A stretch of DNA of 64,000 nucleotides from Enterovibrio norvegicus_B (lineage in GTDB: Bacteria > Pseudomonadota > Gammaproteobacteria > Enterobacterales > Vibrionaceae): positions 1 to 64,000 of the forward strand of contig NZ_MDAG01000031.1 in assembly GCF_002876705.1 (NCBI RefSeq). Reading direction: 5' to 3'. Under the pieces are notes generated by a model, which saw nothing but the letters and a program-made list of their open reading frames with translations, was not told where the DNA came from and ran no database searches. The position numbers and the translations under genes were made by a program. Shown one piece after another: positions 24,448 to 32,789 of the stretch. The first letter of the stretch is position 1; every line of letters begins with the position of its first letter.

Positions 24448-27400
24448 ATGGCAAACCTTACCGATTCAAAAATCATCACCGCCAAAGGTAAAGCACTGCT
24501 GGCAACGCTGAACGCGAACGAACAACCGTTGGTGATCGACAAACTGATTTTCGCCAATGTGCCAAATCGCCCCGATTTACCGCAACCAGATGACGGCGTT
24601 CCCATTGAATTTATCGTGCATGAAAGCGCGATTGATAGCCGTGGCCGCTTGTCTGAAGACTCGGTGATTTATACCAGCACACTGGCAAGTCATGTTGGCC
24701 CATTCCATTTCAACTGGACGGGCGCGTATTGCTCTGAGTTCGATGTATTGGTGACGATTGACCACCACGCACTCACACCAAAAACCGCCGACCAACCGGG
24801 CGTTGTTGGCAACACCATGGTGCGAAACCTTGTGCTTGAGTACAAGGACATTGCCGAAATCACCAACATCACGGTGAACGCGGAATCATGGCAGTACAAC
24901 GCCGAACCGCGCATGGTGAAGATGGACGACGACAGCGCGAAGATGAACCGCGATTTGAATGGCAAAGATTGGTTTGTTGAAGACGGTTTTCTGGTAACGA
25001 AAGGCGCAACCGCGAACAGCTACAAAGTAGCGGCTGGCAGTGGCTACATTTCAGGCCGCCCCGTTGAAATGGAATTCGAGCGTTCGCTAAACATCACCGC
25101 CAAGCCAACATTCGTTTACCTCGACGGCTGGCGCGAAGGCACCCCAAGCGGCGCACAATACACCGAGTTTCAAATCGTCGTTTCCCCCGACGAACTCGAC
25201 GACTACACCCAAACCCAAGGCAACCGAGAAGTGCCGCACTTTGTTTGTAAGATTGCAGAGGTGTTGGCAGATGGGACGGTGGTTGATTTGAGGCCGGATG
25301 ATATCAAGGGTTGGACTGTTCAAACATGTTCATCAATTGTAAGCAATGTTCAACAGCTAAAAAAAACTAAAGGGTTAAAGCTGGGGCAACAGGTGGAGCT
25401 GTCAGGCTATTACGTTGAGGCAGATGGTGGTGGTGGTGCATTGATTTGGATGACGACCGCGCCGCATTCGGCCAATGATGCCACGGTTTTCGCAGCAGAC
25501 GGTGGTTTTTGGGTTCGCCGAAAACTGACTGTTACGCCAGAGCAAGCGGGTTGGCAACCAAATAAGAATGGTGCGGCACGTATTCGAGAATTGTTGATTG
25601 CCGGAGTTTCTTTTGCCAAGCCGAAGCATCTGACCTCATTGCAAGGTCAAGCAGCACGTTGGGCTGCAGGGGAAAAGGCTCCGATTTGCTTCTTTGGTGA
25701 CTCAACTACAGATGGTCGTATCACTACAATTGACGGTGTGGCTTTAGCTTCTAAATGGAACATTGACCGCCTGATTGGAAATGAAGTGCCGGATGGGTTG
25801 GTTTATGATCATGACGATACTGAGGTGCCAAATGCGTATCCTAATGTCATGCAGCGCATATTGCGAGAATTCCACGGAAATGACTTGATCCGCGTTTACA
25901 ACGCGGGATATCGAGGCAAGCAGGCGCAGGACGGTTGGGCGGTGAAAAATGTATATAATGCCGTGTATGGCAATTCTTCCTACTCTGATTTGGAGTGGAT
26001 CGGAATCATGTTCGGACTGAATGACTCACACAATCAAAGTGCTGGGCAGTTGGAGCGAAGAACCTACATCGAAAACCAGGCACTAATTCTTGATGCGTTT
26101 GCGCGTGGCGTGCAGCCAGCATTGATGTCATGTCCACCGAGCAATAACACCGCTGAAAGCGGTGATTACGGACAAAACCGTGAAGTCAGTGAGCTGATTG
26201 ATCAGGTTAAGCGCCGTCTTGCTAATGAATACGGTATCGAATTCATTGACATCAATCAGGCCATCAAACACTGGATTTATAACAACGGTGATAAGGTCTG
26301 TTTTGCGACCGCCTCAAGCGATGGCCTGCACCTCAATGACCTTGGTCACTTGAAAAAAGCTGAATTTCTATTCAAGACTGCACAACAGGAGAACGTGCCT
26401 ACACTGCGAGAAGATCGGCATTGTTTCGACGTTGTGCATTCAGCTGTGCGTTATGCACTGAGCAGAAATGACATCAGCTCCAGTGATCCTATTCGTGGCG
26501 CCAACAAGCTTTATCAGAATGGCGTGATTTATGCTGATGATGCGCAAAAGGTCGCTGGCAAAAACGTGATTGACTTGTGGGTGTGGAACGAGCGCCGAGA
26601 TCACTCACTTATTTACCGAGCATACAAGAGTTCATCTCAGAAATACCACAACGCTAACCGCGAAGATCTGCCACGTTTGTTGCTGGAAGCGCAGCTTTGT
26701 ACCGCATCGGACTATCATAAAGAGACCATTTTTGATGACGTCTCGCCGGATTGTGTGGGTGGCGCTTTGGGTGGGCGTGCTGACTTTCCGTGTTTTGTGG
26801 GTAAGCTGCGCTACGGACTTAACCGTATACGTATTACGCTGCCAAGTACTGTCGAAAACCTGTTTGTGCCAGACATTGTGGCCAATTACCTGGCGGTGGG
26901 ATGGCTGGATTTTGTGGCAGATAGGCAGGAAAACCGTTTTCCTGTCATGCACTACAATCTGGGTTTTAATGTGCTGGATAAAGCGCATTGGCGTGATGTC
27001 GTGGCAGGTCGTGGCCGTGTTATTCATCCACCCATTGATGTAGGTGCACCGTCTGGCTATGTGCGGAATATTATCTCGCCGTCTTTGAAGGGATTTAACA
27101 CATACTGCCTCAAGCGTACAGGTGACACGGTCGAGTTTCGTTTTCAGGCTAACTTTCCAAAAGGTACAGGTGTAGTGTTGGCATGGAATAAAGGTGATGA
27201 TTACATAGGTTATCCGCCTGAGTATGACAAAGACAGCCTGTTTTCGTCAGCAGGTGTGTTTTTCTTTTACCTGAACACGAGTACTACACCATTAGTGCGC
27301 TTCGCTTTTTTAAACCCGTTAAATGAAGGTACACCGCCGCTACTTGAAACGGGCGTTGCGTTCTCCGAGATTCAGGGGAAAACGGTTATTGTGCGAATGA

Positions 27401-27597
27401 CGTTACAGCGAGATCATACCCTGAAAGTGGCATTACTTCGCGCAGATTTCAGTCAGCTTTATGAAGGCGTCATCACGAACAAGGCGATTGTGGGTGAAAT
27501 TGCTACGGCATATTGCGGCGGTTCATTTAGCGTCGGCAGTGATGCCGAAGATACTTTCGAACTGGAATTCTTACAGTTACGGGAGTTTTCGGAATAG
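24448..27597 (+). CDS. H: Tail fibre with built-in SGNH hydrolase domain (gpH-like)
   Basis: A 1049-residue fibre starting at ATG 24448 behind GAGGGAAAAG. Residues 1-290 are the conserved attachment part of DUF3751 fibres (ANLTDSKIITAKGKALLATL). From about residue 290 the sequence and base composition change. Residues about 411-640 are an SGNH/GDSL hydrolase with FFGDSTTDG (nucleophile Ser, about 419), GLND (about 525) and DGLHLNDLGH (about 625). The rest is beta-rich. The enzyme probably removes acyl groups or cuts a surface polysaccharide during adsorption. No fibre-assembly chaperone follows. Confidence 0.85.
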   Translation: MANLTDSKIITAKGKALLATLNANEQPLVIDKLIFANVPNRPDLPQPDDGVPIEFIVHESAIDSRGRLSEDSVIYTSTLASHVGPFHFNWTGAYCSEFDVLVTIDHHALTPKTADQPGVVGNTMVRNLVLEYKDIAEITNITVNAESWQYNAEPRMVKMDDDSAKMNRDLNGKDWFVEDGFLVTKGATANSYKVAAGSGYISGRPVEMEFERSLNITAKPTFVYLDGWREGTPSGAQYTEFQIVVSPDELDDYTQTQGNREVPHFVCKIAEVLADGTVVDLRPDDIKGWTVQTCSSIVSNVQQLKKTKGLKLGQQVELSGYYVEADGGGGALIWMTTAPHSANDATVFAADGGFWVRRKLTVTPEQAGWQPNKNGAARIRELLIAGVSFAKPKHLTSLQGQAARWAAGEKAPICFFGDSTTDGRITTIDGVALASKWNIDRLIGNEVPDGLVYDHDDTEVPNAYPNVMQRILREFHGNDLIRVYNAGYRGKQAQDGWAVKNVYNAVYGNSSYSDLEWIGIMFGLNDSHNQSAGQLERRTYIENQALILDAFARGVQPALMSCPPSNNTAESGDYGQNREVSELIDQVKRRLANEYGIEFIDINQAIKHWIYNNGDKVCFATASSDGLHLNDLGHLKKAEFLFKTAQQENVPTLREDRHCFDVVHSAVRYALSRNDISSSDPIRGANKLYQNGVIYADDAQKVAGKNVIDLWVWNERRDHSLIYRAYKSSSQKYHNANREDLPRLLLEAQLCTASDYHKETIFDDVSPDCVGGALGGRADFPCFVGKLRYGLNRIRITLPSTVENLFVPDIVANYLAVGWLDFVADRQENRFPVMHYNLGFNVLDKAHWRDVVAGRGRVIHPPIDVGAPSGYVRNIISPSLKGFNTYCLKRTGDTVEFRFQANFPKGTGVVLAWNKGDDYIGYPPEYDKDSLFSSAGVFFFYLNTSTTPLVRFAFLNPLNEGTPPLLETGVAFSEIQGKTVIVRMTLQRDHTLKVALLRADFSQLYEGVITNKAIVGEIATAYCGGSFSVGSDAEDTFELEFLQLREFSE

Positions 27598-27598
27598 A

Positions 27599-28138
27599 AT
27601 GCTAACCCTATCCGCCACTAGAATTCCGCTGAAAGGCTTAAAGGTCACAGCACGTCAGCAACTCGCCGGACAAGACATGTCCGGCAGTTCTGCCGCCACC
27701 GACCAAGCCGAAACGGGCGACAAAGCCAAGGTGCTTGCCATCACAGGCACCTTACCCTTTGACCAAGCGCCAGAGCTAAACCGCATCTACACCATGGCAG
27801 GCGAAAAAGAAAAAGGCGCACGCAAGGTGTATCGCATCAACAACCACACCGCCGAAGCGCTCAAAATCAGCCAAGTGAAATTCCAAGGCAGCATCAACGC
27901 ACAAGAAGACGCGCAGTTGCGCCAATGGCTGATCACCTTCGAATTGGTTGAACACCTGAGCGTGGCCGAGCGAGCAGAGAAGCGAGAACCCGCCAAACCT
28001 GCCGCCCAGCAAAAAGCCAGCGGCGTGGAAACACCCACCGCACCGCCAACCGCCTCTGACGACGTTCCGCCCGAAACCGAAGTGGAACTGACAGGCGTAA
28101 TGGCGTACTTGAAACAATTAGATGACGCACTCGCATGA
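27599..28138 (+). CDS. Baseplate complex protein (putative)
   Basis: A 179-residue protein. I choose the ATG at 27599, 1 nt after the fibre stop, rather than an in-frame start inside the fibre gene. The pattern SGSSAATDQAETGDKAKVLA, LPFDQAPELNRIYTMA and WLITFELVEHLSVAERAEKR recalls phage baseplate-complex proteins found next to VgrG-like hub genes. The last 40 residues are Pro/Ala-rich. It overlaps the hub gene by 4 nt, supporting a joint role. Confidence 0.6.
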   Translation: MLTLSATRIPLKGLKVTARQQLAGQDMSGSSAATDQAETGDKAKVLAITGTLPFDQAPELNRIYTMAGEKEKGARKVYRINNHTAEALKISQVKFQGSINAQEDAQLRQWLITFELVEHLSVAERAEKREPAKPAAQQKASGVETPTAPPTASDDVPPETEVELTGVMAYLKQLDDALA

Positions 28139-28812
28139 AGTTCAATATTCAGTTTTATATCGGCAACCAACTACAACACGTCAGCGCTCACACGCTGGCG
28201 TTTTCCGAGAACGCACCGGGGCGAGCACAACTCACCATCAAAGGCGATGCTGAACCCAATCAATTAGTGGCCGTCGAGTTGGGCTGGGGCGATGCACTGC
28301 GCCGCGTATTCACAGGCTACATCGAACGCGTATCACCCGCCGCAAACGGATTTGTTACCGTGTTTTGCCGTGAAACTGCAGCCGTCTTGTATCACCCAAT
28401 CAGCGTAGTAATGCGCCACCCAACATTGATGCAGATACTCAGCAACATCACCCAACAAACGGGCCTGCAATTCGTGGTACCAGATAAGGCATACACCAAA
28501 AGCGCGATCCCCTGTTTCTACTCCGTAGGCAACGGGTACCGCCTGTTAGACGAACTCGGCCCCGCGTTCGGGATTCACGATTACATGTGGCAACAACAAG
28601 GCGACGGCAAAATATACGTGGGAAGCTGGGCCGATAGCTACTGGGCAGACAAACCCGTTTCCGTGCCTGCCAACATAACCAACCCGCACCAATCACAACG
28701 CACCGTTACCGTGCCATGCTCCCCGCATTTCAAGCCGGGTGTTTTAGTCAATGGCCGCAGGCTGGCAACCGTCGAACACAAAGGAACAGAGAGCGTGATC
28801 TCATGGACGTAA
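28135..28812 (+). CDS. Baseplate hub protein, gpD / VgrG-N-like
   Basis: A 225-residue protein with the fold signature of late-control protein D: HPISVVMRHPTLMQILSNIT, GLQFVVPDKAYTKSAIPCFY, then NGYRLLDELGPAFGI. D-type hubs hold the spike and plug the end of the tube. It is shorter than P2 gpD (about 387 residues) and lacks the N-terminal strands, so the hub may be divided between this and the gene before it. It overlaps the spike gene by 10 nt. Confidence 0.68.
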   Translation: MKFNIQFYIGNQLQHVSAHTLAFSENAPGRAQLTIKGDAEPNQLVAVELGWGDALRRVFTGYIERVSPAANGFVTVFCRETAAVLYHPISVVMRHPTLMQILSNITQQTGLQFVVPDKAYTKSAIPCFYSVGNGYRLLDELGPAFGIHDYMWQQQGDGKIYVGSWADSYWADKPVSVPANITNPHQSQRTVTVPCSPHFKPGVLVNGRRLATVEHKGTESVISWT

Positions 28813-29498
28813 AAACAATCAAACGCATCGTGCTGCGCCTGTTCCCAGAGCTCACAGGCGATTGGCATTTGCCGCACCTCGCCAAAGTCGTCGCCCTGCC
28901 AGAACTGCCAGCAGGCGGAGAACTGAGCGAACGCTTTTACCCGCATTACGCTGCAGACATTCACCTGCTAGACGGCAACATGGTCGAAAGAAAAGACGTG
29001 CCGGTCTTTCAAGCAGTACCACTGCCAGTGCCTGGTATTGGCGAACACGCGGGAAGGCTCGAACCGCCCGCCATTGGCGCAATCGTCGAAGTCGCCTTTG
29101 TGCGCGGCCAACCAGACAAGCCATTCATTCGCACCGTGCTTGGCCTCGGCTTCAAGCTGCCCGCCATCAACGCAGGCGAAAGCCGATACCAACACCGCGA
29201 AGGCGTTTACCAACTGGTTGACGACAAAGGGAACTTCGAGCGCAAGACAGACCAAGCCGACACACTCGAATGCCTACAGCAAAAAATCAAAGTGCTCGAG
29301 AACCGAGTGGCAGAAATCGCAGGCAACCACACCGAAACCGTGGGCAAGACCAAAGCAACCACCGCCAAGAAAATCACCGAAGACGCAAGCATCATCATGA
29401 TGAACGGCGGCACAGGTGTGATCACCAAAGAGTGCATTTGTCACTTCACCGGATTACCACACGGCGACGGTTCATCAACAGTAACGGCGGGCAAGTAA
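28803..29498 (+). CDS. Baseplate spike protein, gpV-like
   Basis: A 231-residue protein starting at ATG 28803 inside the hub gene. An OB-like N-terminal domain (VPGIGEHAGRLEPPAIGAIV, VEVAFVRGQPDKPFIRTVLG) precedes YQLVDDKGNFERKTDQADTL, a coiled-coil stretch and a Gly-rich tip ending GDGSSTVTAGK. gpV-type trimers pierce the outer membrane. The Cys/His pair near the tip (CICHF) may bind a metal, as in other spike tips. Confidence 0.7.
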   Translation: MDVKTIKRIVLRLFPELTGDWHLPHLAKVVALPELPAGGELSERFYPHYAADIHLLDGNMVERKDVPVFQAVPLPVPGIGEHAGRLEPPAIGAIVEVAFVRGQPDKPFIRTVLGLGFKLPAINAGESRYQHREGVYQLVDDKGNFERKTDQADTLECLQQKIKVLENRVAEIAGNHTETVGKTKATTAKKITEDASIIMMNGGTGVITKECICHFTGLPHGDGSSTVTAGK

Positions 29499-29695
29499 TG
29501 GCACTCAGCAAAAGCAGCTTGAAAGGAAAGATAATCACTGAACTAAAAGGCCAAGGCTTCACCACGGAAGGCGAACACGCATTCGTTGCCAAGATGGCAG
29601 AAGCCATCGCCAACGCCGTGGTTGATGAAATCACCAACAACGCAAAAGCCGCAGTATCAAGCGGAAGCAGCGCAGGCAACTGGCCGATCACCTAA
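29498..29695 (+). CDS. Small hypothetical tail-operon protein (65 aa)
   Basis: The start overlaps the spike stop (TAATG). The peptide (SLKGKIITELKGQGFTTEGE, then KMAEAIANAVVDEI and a Ser/Gly-rich end) is a short amphipathic helical protein. No function is recognised. It is the last gene before the late-operon terminator. Confidence 0.6.
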   Translation: MALSKSSLKGKIITELKGQGFTTEGEHAFVAKMAEAIANAVVDEITNNAKAAVSSGSSAGNWPIT

Positions 29696-29729
29696 CCGCA
29701 AAACACCCACGTAAAACAAGCCACCTAAG

Positions 29730-29754
29730 CGCCCCACCACGGGGCGTTTTCTTT
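29730..29754 (+). terminator. Late-operon terminator
   Basis: CGCCCC/GGGGCG stem with an ACCAC loop, followed by TTTTCTTTT. It ends the long O-to-spike transcription unit. Confidence 0.85.
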
Positions 29755-30258
29755 TGCCTACGCCACGCATCCACAACAAACACGAACGAACCACCACGCG
29801 CCAGAAAAGCGCCACGTAATGCGCACACGTGAACGTCTACGCCACGTAAACCGTACTCCTCCTCCCCTCCCGCGGCGTTCGCGATCTCATTTTTTTTTCA
29901 GTTTTCGGTTACGCAAAAAAATACCGCCAACCCGCACGGCTGCTGGGGCTTTGGCAATGATCAGGAATTTCAATAAATGCGCTTTTTTTCACTGTTTTTC
30001 AGTTTTAACGATCACCAAAAGCTAACCGCCAAAAACCTAAGTGATTGATATTAAATAAATCAGCGCATTTCACGTCATGAAATCCCACGATCACATGATC
30101 AGATAAACGATCAGCAAGCCAAGCGACGAACCCGTGCCAGCACTGGTGCCAACAGCAAAAACTACACAAAAACAAAATTGCAAAAAATGAAAGGCTGAAA
30201 AAGCCGCCAAGATGAGCGAAAGTAAAAAGCAGCGACTCACGTAAAACAGGTTCACGCC
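29755..30258. other. Phage right-end spacer without convincing genes
   Basis: About 500 nt with only short frames lacking ribosome sites. It contains an 8-T run near 29888, the inverted repeat ATTTCA-N5-TGAAAT at about 30066-30082, and GATCA-CA-TGATC shortly after. These may be integration-accessory or regulatory sites for the next gene; nothing firmer can be said. Confidence 0.4.
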
Positions 30259-30525
30259 ATGCAAAAAGAGAAGACCATCACCGCCACCTTGGTGGAATTT
30301 ACCTGCGATTGTGGGCAAGGCGTTTACCGTGTAGACCAGAACGCCAAAATCATTCACACCAACCCAAAACAATGGCAGCACATCTGCACCCACTGCCAAA
30401 AAGAAGTGATGCTGGCGTTCCCATTCCCGATCATCAAACACCGGGGTGAAGAATTCGTGTTAGCAAAGCACGTGCGGTTTGAAGGGAATGTGTATTTGCG
30501 AGGGGAACCAAACGAGGGGAACTGA
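30259..30525 (+). CDS. Zinc-ribbon-like accessory (moron) protein
   Basis: An 88-residue protein that stands alone between the late terminator and the prophage end. Two cysteine pairs, CDCGQG near residue 15 and CTHC near 46, look like a zinc ribbon; the C-terminus is basic and beta-rich (VRFEGNVYLRGE). A lone gene with its own spacer at the attachment-site end is typical of lysogeny-expressed cargo. The family is not recognised. Confidence 0.55.
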   Translation: MQKEKTITATLVEFTCDCGQGVYRVDQNAKIIHTNPKQWQHICTHCQKEVMLAFPFPIIKHRGEEFVLAKHVRFEGNVYLRGEPNEGN

Positions 30526-30535
30526 GGGGTACCAT

Positions 30536-30562
30536 AAAAAAGGGGATCTCCTATAGACCCCC
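30536..30562 (-). terminator. Leftward terminator just inside the prophage
   Basis: Read on the minus strand, GGGGTCT pairs with AGATCCCC (one bulge) and is followed by six T residues. It would stop transcripts that start at the split dusA promoter and run into the prophage. Confidence 0.6.
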
Positions 30563-30585
30563 TCAAATAATTAAACCACTGATTT

Positions 30586-30705
30586 TTATAAAGTGTGAAT
30601 CCAATCCAGCATCGGCGCAATGGAGAAACGGGCTGACGGGTAAGACAAACCCTCAGACACGCCGCCTGATAGTGGGTTTTGGATGTCAGTGGTTTCGTTA
30701 AGCAT
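30586..30705 (-). pseudogene. dusA: 5' fragment of dusA (tRNA-dihydrouridine synthase A) split by the prophage
   Basis: The minus-strand frame starts at 30705 behind GAGGTC and reads 39 codons to a TAA. Residues 22-35 (YPSARFSIAPMLDW) are the conserved N-terminal signature of DusA, whose family continues TDRHCR at this point. Here the frame continues IHTL and stops. So host dusA is interrupted after Trp35. DusA reduces uridines in the tRNA D-loop, and its 5' end is a known phage integration hotspot. The rest of dusA should lie at the left prophage end outside this window, possibly repaired by phage-borne codons. Confidence 0.85.
30598..30630. other. Right prophage attachment site within dusA
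   Basis: The homology to dusA ends within the codons for APMLDW at about 30601, so the recombination core must lie in or beside this segment. The other copy would be at the left end, beyond base 1. The exact core needs both ends for comparison. Confidence 0.7.
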
Positions 30706-30847
30706 GGATCGACCTCGTTGCACTCTGTAACGGCAAAGTGCTGCGAAAAGCAGCACCTAATAAAAGAGAGCGGATTCTACCTCAAGTCATGCCAATGCCC
30801 AAGTCGCGAACGCGTTCACCTCAAGGTATTCATCATCAATAGGATGC

Positions 30848-30880
30848 AAAAAAGGCACGGTATGATGCAGTGCCTTTTAT
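30848..30880. terminator. Bidirectional hairpin terminator
   Basis: AAAAAGGCAC / GTGCCTTTTAT with an 11-nt loop, usable in both directions. It lies at the end of the leftward CxxCH-protein remnant, just upstream of dusA. Confidence 0.7.
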
Positions 30881-30903
30881 TAATCAATAAGTTCACTTTC
30901 AAC

Positions 30904-31314
30904 TTACTCAGGACACCCTTCCAATTTATAGATGGTATGCCCCTTCTGGTTAAGCGCTTCATCATATTGTGGGAGGTCTGCTGTGGTGTGGCAAAACGCA
31001 CAGTTGCCAAATTTGACCATGGCGTCAGCCTCACCAATGTCTGTCAGCCATGCTTTGGCATATTTCACCGCAAGCTCATCGTCTTTTATGCGCATCAACA
31101 CATTGGCGTTATCGCCGTCGCGGTTTTCGTCGTAACGCGGCGTATCATCAAAATCAGGGTGGGCAGTGACCGCTAACGCGACGATGCCTTTGTCTTTATC
31201 AAACCCAATGTCCGCAGAGTTAAGCGCCGTTGGCCATACGTAGCTATACACTTCTGAGCCAGCCAATTGACCAACGGAAGTAGGCTTTTCTTTTCCTGCC
31301 TTGCCAAAAAAGCC
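30904..31314 (-). pseudogene. C-terminal remnant of a CxxCH (cytochrome-like) protein
   Basis: The minus frame encodes a well-formed C-terminal domain: GQLAGSEVYSYVWPTALNSA, an acidic DENRDGDNANVLMR stretch, and CAFCH, a haem c-binding motif, about 25 residues before the end. No start codon with a ribosome site or export signal precedes it; upstream codons look like noise. I read it as the tail of a larger periplasmic cytochrome-like protein that lost its 5' part. The upper limit is approximate. The parent family is not recognised. Confidence 0.55.
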
Positions 31315-31317
31315 GTT

Positions 31318-31563
31318 CCTCCTGTTTCGTTTAAACAAGGTTTGGAGAAAATGGGCGACGGAAATGCACAATTAAAAACGCAGTTGGAAACCTTATTGAG
31401 AGACATACAACGCAGCACACAATCGGCCAACTTTGGTTTGTGCAAAACATGCAAATTCCACACGCCGATGTCTGATGAGCATTTTTATTGCGCGTTGACG
31501 AAAGAAACATTAGTGAAAGATTTCGGCACGTTAATTTGCCGCGAGCACATCGACACTCACTAA
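31318..31563 (+). pseudogene. C-terminal remnant of a MarR-like regulator
   Basis: The plus frame ends with FGLCKTCKFHTPMSDEHFYC followed by ALTKETL and LICREH. A CKTC...C...C tail of this kind is found at the end of one MarR-family group. The winged-helix DNA-binding part is missing, and upstream codons overlap the opposite-strand remnant. Together they look like two divergent genes whose shared promoter and 5' ends were removed by one deletion. The start is approximate. Confidence 0.5.
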
Positions 31564-31781
31564 AATGCTTATAAACAATGCATTAGCGTGATTTTGATTT
31601 ACCTTTCACCTCTATTGATTGTCATTAAATAGAAAAAACCACCAACTTCACGTGCTAGAACGCATTTCTACCGATTTCTATCATCTACAATGATGAAATA
31701 TAAACCCTCATCACGGCCTTGCGGGTGCGCGTTTTGTTTGCTGTGATAGAATGAAGCCTTCAGCCTGATTCTTGAGGTCTT

Positions 31782-32231
31782 ATGACCAATATTGCACAGC
31801 TAATTACCCGCGCTCAGGTTTTATGCGAAGAGCGAGGCGTGCGCCTGACTAGTCAGCGTGAACGGGTATATGAAATTATCGTTCAGAGTAAACGAGCCAT
31901 TAGTGCTTACGATTTGCTGGATGTATTACGAGAAACAGAGCCTCAAGCAAAACCACCTACGGTTTACAGAGCGCTCGATTTTTTGCTTTCTCAGGGGTTT
32001 GTGCACAAAGTAGAGTCTACGAATAGCTTTATCGCTTGCTGCTTACCCGGCCATGCGCAACACTGTTCACAATTACTGATTTGCGATTCGTGCGGTGCGG
32101 TGGAAGAGTGTCATGCTGATTCTTTGTCTACAGCGCTGCAAGAGAAAGCAAGTCAGGCTGGTTTTGCAGTGAGTCATCACGTTGTAGAAACACATGGAAC
32201 CTGTGGATCTTGTCAGGTAGCGAAACATTAG
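31782..32231 (+). CDS. zur: Zinc uptake regulator Zur
   Basis: A 149-residue Fur-family repressor. The N-terminal winged helix (RLTSQRERVYEIIVQSKRAI) and PPTVYRALDFLLSQGFVHKV are typical of Zur. Zinc-site residues include the C-x2-C pairs CDSC and CGSC and the HAQHC segment. With zinc bound it represses zinc uptake genes. It lies downstream of the dusA start region and MarR-like remnant, a neighbourhood (zur near dusA and pgi) that I recall from Vibrio. Confidence 0.9.
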   Translation: MTNIAQLITRAQVLCEERGVRLTSQRERVYEIIVQSKRAISAYDLLDVLRETEPQAKPPTVYRALDFLLSQGFVHKVESTNSFIACCLPGHAQHCSQLLICDSCGAVEECHADSLSTALQEKASQAGFAVSHHVVETHGTCGSCQVAKH

Positions 32232-32257
32232 TTGCATTAGGACGGTAAACGAACATT

Positions 32258-32722
32258 ATGCGCGCGGAATTTGTAAACCCATTTTTGTCTTCTTTGGTCA
32301 ATGTATTGACGACCATGGCACAGCTTGAGATTACGCCAAAGAAACCGCAGTTGAAGACATCGGAAGTTGCGAAAGGCGACGTGTCAGGTTTGATTGGCAT
32401 GGTTGGCCCTAAAACAAGAGGCTCTCTTTCTGTCACGTTTGAGGAAGAGCTGGCGCTAGAAATAATGAACCGTATGTTGGGCGAGAAGCCAACGTCAATC
32501 GATGCAGATGTGACGGACATGGTCGGTGAAATCACCAATATGGTGACAGGCGGTGCGAAGCGTCTTCTTGCGGAGAAAGGCTTCGACTTTGATATGGCAA
32601 CGCCGATCGTTGTGTCAGGTCGCGACCACACCATCACACATAAAAGCGAAGGCCAAATCATCATCATGCCATTTGATTCTGATTTCGGGCGAGCTTATAT
32701 CGAAATCTGTTTTGACGATTAA
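32258..32722 (+). CDS. cheX: CheX-like chemotaxis phosphatase
   Basis: A 154-residue protein of the CheX family. The phosphatase signature E-x2-N is present as GEITNMVTGGAK near residue 90, and FVNPFLSSLVNVLTTMAQLE opens the protein. CheX removes phosphate from CheY-P type receivers. It starts 26 nt after zur and may share its promoter. It ends at a bidirectional terminator shared with pgi. Confidence 0.8.
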   Translation: MRAEFVNPFLSSLVNVLTTMAQLEITPKKPQLKTSEVAKGDVSGLIGMVGPKTRGSLSVTFEEELALEIMNRMLGEKPTSIDADVTDMVGEITNMVTGGAKRLLAEKGFDFDMATPIVVSGRDHTITHKSEGQIIIMPFDSDFGRAYIEICFDD

Positions 32723-32738
32723 CGTCATTCTTGCTCAT

Positions 32739-32767
32739 AAAAAAACGCCGCTAATGCGGCGTTTTTT
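32739..32767. terminator. Bidirectional terminator between cheX and pgi
   Basis: AAAAAACGCCGC-TAAT-GCGGCGTTTTTT, a 12-pair stem with T-runs on both sides, placed between convergent genes. Confidence 0.9.
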
Positions 32768-32789
32768 GTTTCTTACTGAACCTGAGCGA

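Noticed and set aside
26570..27043. 157-codon alternative frame within the tail fibre
   Set aside because: Shadow of the fibre frame; Cys/Trp-rich translation without family pattern or ribosome site.
29819..30025. 68-codon frame in the phage right-end spacer
   Set aside because: Arg-rich low-complexity translation over a poly-T tract, no ribosome site and no family resemblance.
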